From assembly GCA_016776705.1 (NCBI GenBank), contig JADHSW010000096.1, positions 1-10,811 of the forward strand: a DNA stretch of 10,811 nt. The letters are read 5' to 3'. The notes under the pieces are model-generated. The model was not told the origin of the DNA. It did no database searches and was given only the letters and a program-made list of their open reading frames with translations. The position numbers and the translations under genes are program-made. Below, piece by piece: positions 1-5,923 of the stretch (the first letter of the stretch is position 1; every line of letters starts with the position of its first letter). This stretch comes from Rhodospirillales bacterium. GTDB lineage: Bacteria; Pseudomonadota; Alphaproteobacteria; Rhodospirillales; JABHCV01.

Positions 1-476
1 TGAAGAGCGGCCTGATCGATGCTGCTGAATTCAACAATCCGACATCGGATAAAGATTTCGGCATGCAGGACGTTTCCAAGCACTATCACCTGGCCAGCTA
101 TCATCAGTCCCAGGAATGCTTTGAAATCACCTTCAACAAGAAGAAGTACAACTCCCTTCCGACCGAACTGCAAAACATTCTGCGCTACGCTTCGGAAGCC
201 GAGAACTCGAACTTCTACTGGAACAATACCCTGCGTTATGCCGATGATCTGATCAGCTTGCAAAAGGATCACGGAGTCAACGTCTACAAGACACCGGATT
301 CCGTCATGGCCGAGCAGTTGAAGGCATGGGATATCGTTGTCAACCGGATCGCGCAAGAAGACCCGTTCTTCGCCAAGGTCGTTGAATCGCAGAAAATGTA
401 CGCCAAGAAAGTGATGAACTATCTACACCTGAACTCACCGAACTATGAGCTGGCTTACAAGCACTACTTCGGTTGA
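1..476 (+). CDS. dctP: TRAP transporter substrate-binding protein, DctP family (3' part only)
   Basis: This is the C-terminal 157 or so residues of a periplasmic solute-binding protein of a tripartite ATP-independent periplasmic (TRAP) transporter. The reading frame is open from base 3 and ends at TGA 474-476; the start lies outside the window. The segment beginning KSGLIDAAEFNNPTSD matches the conserved DctP stretch (xxGxIDAxEWxxPxxD) of the branch usually annotated as mannitol/chloroaromatic compound TRAP binding proteins. The helical C-terminal lobe follows, with a SLP motif and an aromatic-rich tail. The protein should capture the ligand in the periplasm and deliver it to the DctQ/DctM permease encoded just downstream, which supports the call. 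The ligand is not predictable from this fragment. The family assignment is firm and the ligand unknown. Confidence 0.9.
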   Translation, partial: KSGLIDAAEFNNPTSDKDFGMQDVSKHYHLASYHQSQECFEITFNKKKYNSLPTELQNILRYASEAENSNFYWNNTLRYADDLISLQKDHGVNVYKTPDSVMAEQLKAWDIVVNRIAQEDPFFAKVVESQKMYAKKVMNYLHLNSPNYELAYKHYFG

Positions 477-526
477 TCTGAGTATATTCTTCTTGCAAAT
501 CAATGTAGCAAGATAGAACAGTTCTG

Positions 527-558
527 GAGGGACAGCCAAATGGCTGTCCCTCTTATAT
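527..558 (+). terminator. Intergenic hairpin after dctP (attenuator or terminator-like)
   Basis: Bases 527-537 (GAGGGACAGCC) pair perfectly with 542-552 (GGCTGTCCCTC), giving an 11-bp GC-rich stem around a 4-base AAAT loop. A short, interrupted T-rich stretch (TTATATCT) follows. It sits 50 bases after the dctP stop and about 90 bases before dctQ. It could be a leaky intrinsic terminator or a 3' end that stabilises the dctP message, so that binding protein is made in excess over the permease. The poor T-tract argues against full termination. Confidence 0.6.
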
Positions 559-579
559 CTGTCCTAATGGATAAAACCC

Positions 580-600
580 AACATATGCACCTCGTATGTT
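580..600 (+). repeat. Short inverted repeat upstream of dctQ
   Basis: AACATA at 580-585 is repeated inverted as TATGTT at 595-600. A T-G wobble and a G-C pair extend the stem inward around a 5-base loop. It lies between the dctP hairpin and the dctQ ribosome-binding site. It could be an operator half-site pair or a weak hairpin. It is AT-rich and short, so chance is a real alternative. Confidence 0.25.
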
Positions 601-623
601 TGATTTTGCCGATTAGGCTATAA

Positions 624-632
624 AGGTGGGAG
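624..632 (+). promoter_or_regulatory. Ribosome-binding site favouring the GTG start of dctQ at 641
   Basis: The purine-rich run AGGTGGGAG lies 8 bases before GTG 641, a normal Shine-Dalgarno spacing. The alternative start, GTG 626, lies inside this run and has no good site of its own, which is why 641 is preferred. Confidence 0.5.
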
Positions 633-640
633 ACCTGACC

Positions 641-1216
641 GTGATATCGTTTATTCATGCAATCGAAAGCTTTAATATCTGGATTGGACGAGCCTTTGGC
701 TGGTGCATTCTGATATTGACCCTTTCAGTTTCCTATGAAGTTTTTGTACGGTACGCGATGAACGCCCCCACGGTTTGGGCCTTCGACATGATGGTGCAAA
801 TGTACGGAGCGCTATTCCTGATGGCCGGACCTTATGCGCTGGCCCAGGACACCCATGTACGAGCCGACGTGATTTACCGCTTTTTGCAACCGCGCTGGCA
901 GGCCCGTCTGGATTTCCTTTTATACGTCGTTTTCTTTTTCCCCGGAATGGCGGCCCTGTTCTGGTACGGCTGGGAAATTGCGTCGGATTCCTGGCGTTAC
1001 CAGGAAGTCAGCTGGAACAGCCCGGCCCGTATTCAGATTTATTTCTTTAAAACCCTGATCCCCCTGGCTGGCGCCCTGTTCATCGTCCAGGGTATAGCCG
1101 AATGCATGCGCTGCTATTTGGCGATAAAAAACAATGAATGGCTGCCGCGACTGGAAGATTCGCGGGAAACTGAAGATATGTTGACGGATCAGGCTGCTGA
1201 GCTAAACGTCAAATGA
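641..1216 (+). CDS. dctQ: TRAP transporter small permease subunit (DctQ)
   Basis: This is the small inner-membrane subunit of the TRAP permease, which pairs with DctM to drive solute uptake by an ion gradient. From GTG 641 it is 191 residues; an in-frame GTG at 626 would add five residues but lies within the likely ribosome-binding site. There are four hydrophobic segments, at roughly residues 12-31, 41-62, 88-110 and 128-152. Between the second and third is the conserved DctQ element with AFDMMVQMYGALFLMAG and HVRADV, followed by LDFLLYV and the FKTLIPLAGALFIVQGIAE region. This spacing is typical of the FcbT2/mannitol-chloroaromatic type of DctQ. The C-terminal tail is charged and cytoplasmic. 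It lies between dctP and dctM, with 46 bases before dctM. Confidence 0.9.
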   Translation: MISFIHAIESFNIWIGRAFGWCILILTLSVSYEVFVRYAMNAPTVWAFDMMVQMYGALFLMAGPYALAQDTHVRADVIYRFLQPRWQARLDFLLYVVFFFPGMAALFWYGWEIASDSWRYQEVSWNSPARIQIYFFKTLIPLAGALFIVQGIAECMRCYLAIKNNEWLPRLEDSRETEDMLTDQAAELNVK

Positions 1217-1262
1217 CCCATTCCATGATAAAATTATCTATCAAGACGGAGCACCCGGCCCG

Positions 1263-2630
1263 ATGACGAACCCCGAAGTAGCAATTTTGATGCTGTCCAT
1301 ATTCATCGTGATGGTGTTGTTCGGTTTTCCCGTCGCCTTCACCCTGCTCGCCATGGGTGTGGGCTTTGGCTATTACGCCTATTACCAGCCTGGCAGCATC
1401 GAAACCTTCTCCGATATCTTCAGCAACAACATTTTCTATCTGTTGAACCAGAACACCTATTCGGTAATGGAAAACGACACCCTGGTTGCGATCCCGCTGT
1501 TCCTTTTCATGGGATATGTGGTTGAACGCGCAAATATCGTCAACAAACTGTTCTACGCACTGCAAATGGCAGCGCGTAACCTGCCGGGTTCCATGGCCAT
1601 CGCCGCCCTGATTACCTGTGCCGTATTTTCAACAGCAAGCGGCATCGTTGGCGCGGTTGTCACCCTGATGGGCCTGTTAGCCTATCCGGCCATGGCAAAG
1701 GCGAACTACGAAAAGAGTTTCGCATCGGGCGTTATCTGCGCCGGTGGCACCCTTGGTATCCTGATTCCGCCGTCGATCATGCTGATCGTTTATGCAGCCA
1801 TCGCCGAGCTTTCCCCCTTGCGCCTTTACGCGGCTGCCGTGTTGCCGGGTTTCCTGTTGGCGGGGTCGTACATTATTTACGTTATTTTCCGGGTCATGAT
1901 TAATCCGTCAATCGCGCCCAAACCGCGCGAGGAAGACATCCCCCCCAGACGTGTTGTGTACTGGCAGTTATTGACCTCCTTCGTTCCCTTGACGGCGCTG
2001 ATCCTGCTGGTGCTGGGCTCCATTCTTGGCGGCCTTGCGACCCCGGCCGAAGCCGCCGCCATGGGCGCATTGGGCGGGCTTGTGCTGGCGGGCATGTACC
2101 GCTCGCTAAATTGGCTCATGCTTAAGGATTCCGTCTATCTTACGGCCAAGGCAACAGCGATGGTGTGCTGGCTGTTTGTCGGCTCATGGACCTTTGCGTC
2201 CGTCTTTTCGTACCTGGGCGGACATGAAATCATCGAACATTTCATTCTTGGATTTAATCTTGCGCCATGGCAGTTCCTGGTTCTGGTGCAGGTTATTATT
2301 TTCCTTTTGGGATGGCCCCTGGAATGGTCGGAAATCCTGATCATCTTCGTGCCCATCTTCCTGCCCATGCTGGATACGTTTGGCATTAACCCCTATTTCT
2401 TCGCCATGCTGGTGGCGCTGAACCTGCAAACGTCATTCCTGACCCCGCCCATGGCCATGTCGGCCTATTATCTAAAAGGGGTGCTGGGGAACGTCATCGA
2501 ATTGATGGATATTTTCAGAGGCATCATGCCTTACCTCGCCATCGTCATTGGCGTCATGGTCCTGATGTATCAGTTCCCGGGAATCGCCTTGTGGCTGCCT
2601 GATGTCCTGTTTGGTAAATACATCCCTTGA
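1263..2630 (+). CDS. dctM: TRAP transporter large permease subunit (DctM)
   Basis: This is the large transmembrane subunit of the TRAP transporter, which forms the ion-coupled translocation path. The 455 residues fit the usual length of about 425-460 and contain about a dozen hydrophobic segments. Family hallmarks include FGFPVAFTLLAMG (about 19-31), ATP-independent permease elements such as STASGIVGAVVTLMG (124-137) and GGTLGILIPPSIMLIVYA (161-178), and GGLATPAEAAAMGALGG in the second half. Later come LEWSEILIIFVPIFLPML and LNLQTSFLTPPMAMSAYYLKG. GGAG at 1250-1253 precedes the ATG. The small membrane-protein gene follows after 26 bases, suggesting one transcript with dctQ and the genes downstream. 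Confidence 0.95.
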   Translation: MTNPEVAILMLSIFIVMVLFGFPVAFTLLAMGVGFGYYAYYQPGSIETFSDIFSNNIFYLLNQNTYSVMENDTLVAIPLFLFMGYVVERANIVNKLFYALQMAARNLPGSMAIAALITCAVFSTASGIVGAVVTLMGLLAYPAMAKANYEKSFASGVICAGGTLGILIPPSIMLIVYAAIAELSPLRLYAAAVLPGFLLAGSYIIYVIFRVMINPSIAPKPREEDIPPRRVVYWQLLTSFVPLTALILLVLGSILGGLATPAEAAAMGALGGLVLAGMYRSLNWLMLKDSVYLTAKATAMVCWLFVGSWTFASVFSYLGGHEIIEHFILGFNLAPWQFLVLVQVIIFLLGWPLEWSEILIIFVPIFLPMLDTFGINPYFFAMLVALNLQTSFLTPPMAMSAYYLKGVLGNVIELMDIFRGIMPYLAIVIGVMVLMYQFPGIALWLPDVLFGKYIP

Positions 2631-2656
2631 TTACGGATTTGAGGAGTTAGAACATT

Positions 2657-2854
2657 ATGTCTGCTGAACTCGTAAATAAAATATCCGGATTTGTCGGCTC
2701 CATACTGGTCACTGTCTTTGTTCTCGGGCTTGCCGAAAGCATTAGTTCCGGCGCCGCCGGATTTTGGGGTGGCCTTCCGTTCTGGGTGATCTGTCTGTGT
2801 ATCCTGCCAATGATCTTCTATGACTTCTGGGATTCCTGTCTGCGCAAAAAATAA
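2657..2854 (+). CDS. Small two-helix membrane protein of unknown function in the TRAP operon
   Basis: I do not recognise a named family. The 65-residue product has a short polar N-terminus, a hydrophobic segment at about residues 12-30 (GFVGSILVTVFVLGLAESI), a Gly/Ser-rich turn, a second segment at about 37-57 rich in Trp, Phe and Cys, and a basic CLRKK end. This predicts a helical hairpin in the inner membrane. A clear GAGGAG ribosome-binding site lies about 10 bases before the ATG. It is 26 bases after dctM and 15 before the amidase gene, so it is almost certainly translated as part of the operon. It may be an accessory subunit or stabiliser of the transporter, but that is inference from position only. 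The opposite-strand open frame over the same bases has no supporting context. Confidence 0.75.
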   Translation: MSAELVNKISGFVGSILVTVFVLGLAESISSGAAGFWGGLPFWVICLCILPMIFYDFWDSCLRKK

Positions 2855-2869
2855 GGCTGCCTTTATCAC

Positions 2870-4195
2870 ATGTCCTTGATTGAACTAACTGCCACCCAGG
2901 CCGCACAAAAAATTCGTGACGGTGAAATTACCTCTGAAAAGCTGGTGCAAGCCTGTCTGGATCGAATCGAACAGATTGATGGTGAAATCCAGGCCTGGGC
3001 GCATTTGAAACCGGAATACGCACTGGAACAGGCGCGCACCCTGGACGCCCGGCGTCAGGCTGGCGGCCCGATTGGCCCACTGCATGGTGTACCTGTCGGA
3101 ATCAAAGACATTATCAACACCCGGTCCCTGCCAACCGAAAACGGCACTGTGCTGGATCAGGGTCGCCAACCCCGTGAAGACAGCCGGGTTGTCACCCTGC
3201 TGAAGGAAGCCGGCGCGGTGATCATGGGCAAGACCGTGACCACCGAACTTGCTGTTTTTGCCCCCGGAAAAACCAGAAATCCGCATAACCCTGCCCATAC
3301 ACCCGGCGGGTCGTCCAGTGGCTCCTGCGCTGCCGTAGCGGCCTATATGGTGCCGCTGGCCATCGGCACCCAAACCAACGGGTCAATCCTTCGTCCTGCG
3401 TCCTATTGCGGAATTTACGGATTCAAGCCGACCCACGGTCTCATCCCGAGAACCGGGGTCCTGTCAGCATCATCGCCGCTGGATACCATTGGCACTTTCG
3501 CTCGCTGCCTTGAAGACATCGCCTTGCTGAGCGAAGCGCTGATAGCGTCTGACCCCGGCGACAGGTATACCCGCGCGCGCGCCCGTCCGGCCTTGTGCGA
3601 CGTCCTTGCAACTGAGCCGCCGATGCCCCCCGTCATCGCCTTTGCCAGGACCGCCGTCTGGGACCAGGCCGACGAAACGACACAGGAAGCCTTTGAAGAA
3701 CTGGTTGAAGCCCTGGGCGACGATTGCAATGATCTGCCCCTGTCTGAGCCCTTTGATCACCTGATCGATATGCACAGGAACATCATGTATGCGGATCTGG
3801 CAAAGAATTACGCCAGTTATTATGAAAACGGAAAAGACCAGTTGAGCGACACCCTGTGCGGGATGATTGAATTTGGTCAGAAAGTCAGCGCCGTGGATTA
3901 CAATACCGCCATAGACGGACAGGACCTGCTGAATTCCGGCCTGGATATGGTTTTCGATCATTTTGACATCATCATTACACCGGCAACCACCGGCGAAGCA
4001 CCGGAAGGGCTGGAGTCCACCGGCAGTCCGGTTTTCAATTCCCTAGCCACTTATTGCGGCACCCCGGCAATCACCTTGCCAATGATGGAAGGCCCGAACG
4101 GGCTTCCGCTGGGGGTTCAGGTTATCGGCCCGCGTAATGACGACGCCCGGTTGCTCAGAAACGCTAACTGGTTGATGAAACGGGTGTTGGGCTAG
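2870..4195 (+). CDS. Amidase-signature family hydrolase
   Basis: This is a 441-residue enzyme of the amidase-signature family, which hydrolyses carboxamides through a Ser-cisSer-Lys triad. Lys79 lies in HGVPVGIKDI. The glycine/serine signature GGSSSGS spans 146-152, with Ser148 as the expected cis-serine. Ser172 in GTQTNGSILRPASYCG is the expected nucleophile; the 24-residue gap from Ser148 equals that in known family members. GFKPTHG (184-190) and a C-terminal GTPAITLP/LPLGVQVIG region complete the fold. GatA itself is unlikely because no gatB or gatC is nearby and the nucleophile region reads GTQTNGS, as in catabolic amidases, rather than GTDTGGS. No signal peptide is visible, so it should act in the cytoplasm, where it could process the solute imported by the TRAP system. 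The exact substrate is unknown. Confidence 0.9.
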   Translation: MSLIELTATQAAQKIRDGEITSEKLVQACLDRIEQIDGEIQAWAHLKPEYALEQARTLDARRQAGGPIGPLHGVPVGIKDIINTRSLPTENGTVLDQGRQPREDSRVVTLLKEAGAVIMGKTVTTELAVFAPGKTRNPHNPAHTPGGSSSGSCAAVAAYMVPLAIGTQTNGSILRPASYCGIYGFKPTHGLIPRTGVLSASSPLDTIGTFARCLEDIALLSEALIASDPGDRYTRARARPALCDVLATEPPMPPVIAFARTAVWDQADETTQEAFEELVEALGDDCNDLPLSEPFDHLIDMHRNIMYADLAKNYASYYENGKDQLSDTLCGMIEFGQKVSAVDYNTAIDGQDLLNSGLDMVFDHFDIIITPATTGEAPEGLESTGSPVFNSLATYCGTPAITLPMMEGPNGLPLGVQVIGPRNDDARLLRNANWLMKRVLG

Positions 4196-4196
4196 T

Positions 4197-4970
4197 TCAC
4201 GCCAGAAACGTCTTTAACAGCTCAAGGAACGGTCCCGGTTTCTCGGCGTGCAGCCAGTGTCCGGCCCCCGGAACAAACTCAATACGCGCCTTTGGAAACA
4301 ATCCCCTGACCACCGCGTGATGGTGCGGCTGGACATAGTCAGAATTTCCGCCGGCAACAAACAATGTCGGTCCTGAAAATCTTTGACCATGCCCCACATC
4401 GATGAACCCGGTGATGTCATCCATGCCATCGGCGATGGCCGCCAGATTGATTCTCCATTTCAGTTTCTCCCCATCCCTGATCAGATTTTGCATCAGGAAG
4501 GCGCACACGGCGGAATCGGAAACTGCCTCGCCAAGATGGTTCTCGACCTCGGCCCGCGTGGTGAATGACGCCAGGGGCATCTCGGCAAGAAGGTTAACAT
4601 ACTCCCGGACATCCACGCCCTCGCTCGCCACCGGGGCAATATCGACAACGATGAGTGAAGCTACCGATTGCGGGTGCAACAACGACAATGCCATGGCGGT
4701 TTTTCCCCCCATGGAATGACCAATCACCGTTGCCCTGTGCAGGGCGTGATGCTTCACAAAGTCATGAACGTCACCTGCGAGCAGGGCATAATCCATGCCG
4801 TCCACCCAAGGGCTTTCACCATGGTTCCTGATATCAAGGCAAAAGACGTGGAATTGGCCTGACAGCGCCTTGGCGATGCCCGACCAGTTGTTCTTGGAGC
4901 CAAGCAGCCCGTGCAGGATGATCAGGGGTGGCCCTTTTCCGAAAGCTTTGAAAGCAAGTTCCACGGTCAT
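4197..4970 (-). CDS. Alpha/beta hydrolase (YbfF/ABHD11-like esterase)
   Basis: This is a 257-residue serine hydrolase with the alpha/beta fold. The oxyanion-side motif LHGLLGSKNNW is at 19-29, LDIRNHGESP at 45-54, and the nucleophile elbow GHSMGGK at 84-90 makes Ser86 the nucleophile. VVDIAPV holds Asp110 and GAGHWLHAEKP holds His238; Asp211 (GNSDYV) is the other candidate acid. The pattern LHGLLGS...NW plus DIRNHG plus VDIAPV matches the YbfF/ABHD11 group, which are esterases or thioesterases on acyl substrates; the true substrate is unknown. It has no signal peptide. GGAGGT (4982-4987 on the + strand as ACCTCC) sits 11 bases before the ATG. It lies 25 bases after xerD, so it is probably the last gene of that operon. 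Its stop is one base from the amidase stop on the other strand. Confidence 0.9.
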   Translation of the reverse strand: MTVELAFKAFGKGPPLIILHGLLGSKNNWSGIAKALSGQFHVFCLDIRNHGESPWVDGMDYALLAGDVHDFVKHHALHRATVIGHSMGGKTAMALSLLHPQSVASLIVVDIAPVASEGVDVREYVNLLAEMPLASFTTRAEVENHLGEAVSDSAVCAFLMQNLIRDGEKLKWRINLAAIADGMDDITGFIDVGHGQRFSGPTLFVAGGNSDYVQPHHHAVVRGLFPKARIEFVPGAGHWLHAEKPGPFLELLKTFLA

Positions 4971-4981
4971 CTAAAAAGCAT

Positions 4982-4987
4982 ACCTCC
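4982..4987 (-). promoter_or_regulatory. Ribosome-binding site of the alpha/beta hydrolase
   Basis: GGAGGT on the minus strand, 11 bases before the ATG at 4970, is the best Shine-Dalgarno match seen in the minus-strand operon. It suggests the hydrolase is initiated independently rather than only by coupling to xerD. Confidence 0.55.
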
Positions 4988-4995
4988 GGCTCATT

Positions 4996-5919
4996 CTACT
5001 TCTTCGCCAATGGATGAGCTTCATCCAGAAGCTGGCGCAGGCGTTCTTCCAGTACATGGGTATAGATCTGCGTCGTCGCGATATCAGAATGCCCCAGCAT
5101 TTGTTGCAGGGAACGCAGGTCGGCCCCGTGGGCCAGCAGGTGACTGGCGAATGAATGGCGCAGTACGTGCGGCGACACCCTTCTGGGTTCAATACCGGCG
5201 CCGATGGCAAGTTCCTTCATCAACTGGCCGAAGCGGGCTCGCGTCAGATAACCTTGCCTGGCCCGTGACGGAAATAAAAAACGGTTTCCCGCTTTCCTGC
5301 CGTCTTTGGGCAGGAAGTTTTCGCGCACCTCTTTATAGGCATCAATAGCGTCACTGGCCGGTTCACTTAAAGGCACCATTCGCTCCTTGCCGCCCTTGCC
5401 CCTGACGATCAGCACCCGGCCGTCCCGGCTGAGCGCGGACAACGGCAGGCCGACAAGTTCGGAAACCCGAAGGCCCGTCGCATAAAGCAACTCCAACATC
5501 GCCATCAGGCGCAGACCTTCGCTTCCCTGCCAACTTTCCGCCGCTGCCAGCAATTGTTCGACCTCTGTTTCGCTTAAATACCTGGGCAGGGACCGGCCCT
5601 GACGCGGACTGTCAATGGCGCTGGAAGGATCGTCTTCACGAACCCCTTCGGCGTGCAGGAAACGGAAAAATTGTCTGAGCGCCGACAACCGCCGGGCGCT
5701 GGTCGAAGACGCCATCCCTGCGCCGGACAGCTTTTTCAGGTAGCCACGAATAATAGCCGCGTCGGCGTTTTCGGGCTGGTGCTTTCGGGCGATGGAAAAG
5801 GCGGCAAAGTCTATCAAATCGCGTCGATAGGATTCAATTGTGTTCCCGGCAGCGCCCCGCTCGACCGTCAGCATCTCAAGAAAGTTTTCAATGTGGCGTG
5901 ACGGCGGGGCCTTTGCCAC
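4996..5919 (-). CDS. xerD: Site-specific tyrosine recombinase XerD
   Basis: XerD works with XerC at the dif site to resolve chromosome dimers at division. With GTG 5919 as start the protein is 307 residues, close to the 298 of E. coli XerD, and its N-terminus aligns (IENFLEMLTVER...YRRDL). The in-frame ATG at 5994 would add 25 residues entirely inside the preceding gene, so it is rejected. The N-terminal SAM-like domain covers about 7-93 and the catalytic domain about 111-300. The active site is complete: Arg151 (ATGLRVSEL), Lys175 (RGKGGKER), His251 and Arg254 (HVLRHSFASH), His277 (LGHSDIATTQIYTHV) and Tyr286. LGHSDxxTTQIYTHV is the XerD rather than XerC version. The GTG follows the stop of the 663-residue gene by four bases, suggesting coupling. 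It is a housekeeping recombinase, not evidence of an integrated element. Confidence 0.93.
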   Translation of the reverse strand: MAKAPPSRHIENFLEMLTVERGAAGNTIESYRRDLIDFAAFSIARKHQPENADAAIIRGYLKKLSGAGMASSTSARRLSALRQFFRFLHAEGVREDDPSSAIDSPRQGRSLPRYLSETEVEQLLAAAESWQGSEGLRLMAMLELLYATGLRVSELVGLPLSALSRDGRVLIVRGKGGKERMVPLSEPASDAIDAYKEVRENFLPKDGRKAGNRFLFPSRARQGYLTRARFGQLMKELAIGAGIEPRRVSPHVLRHSFASHLLAHGADLRSLQQMLGHSDIATTQIYTHVLEERLRQLLDEAHPLAKK

Positions 5920-5923
5920 CGCT

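Noticed and set aside
626..640. Upstream GTG 626 as the start of dctQ
   Set aside because: It lies within the purine-rich run that serves as ribosome-binding site for GTG 641 and has none of its own; the five added residues show no clear conservation signal.
1209..1565. Minus-strand open frame of 118 codons over the start of dctM
   Set aside because: It lies opposite a clear DctM gene, has low-complexity His/Gln/Glu composition typical of antisense frames and no ribosome-binding site or context.
2885..3373. Minus-strand open frame of 162 codons over the amidase gene
   Set aside because: It is antisense to the conserved amidase-signature core, whose motifs are all in the plus frame; its protein has no recognisable domain.
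3470..3961. Minus-strand open frame of 163 codons over the amidase gene
   Set aside because: It is a shadow of the plus-strand coding frame with no independent evidence.
2870..4195. Amidase gene as gatA (tRNA amidotransferase subunit)
   Set aside because: No gatB or gatC is nearby, the nucleophile region reads GTQTNGS rather than the GatA-like GTDTGGS, and the gene sits in a transport operon.
4996..5919. Tyrosine recombinase as evidence for an integrative element
   Set aside because: The active-site block and length are those of housekeeping XerD, and there are no flanking direct repeats, tRNA or phage genes in the window.
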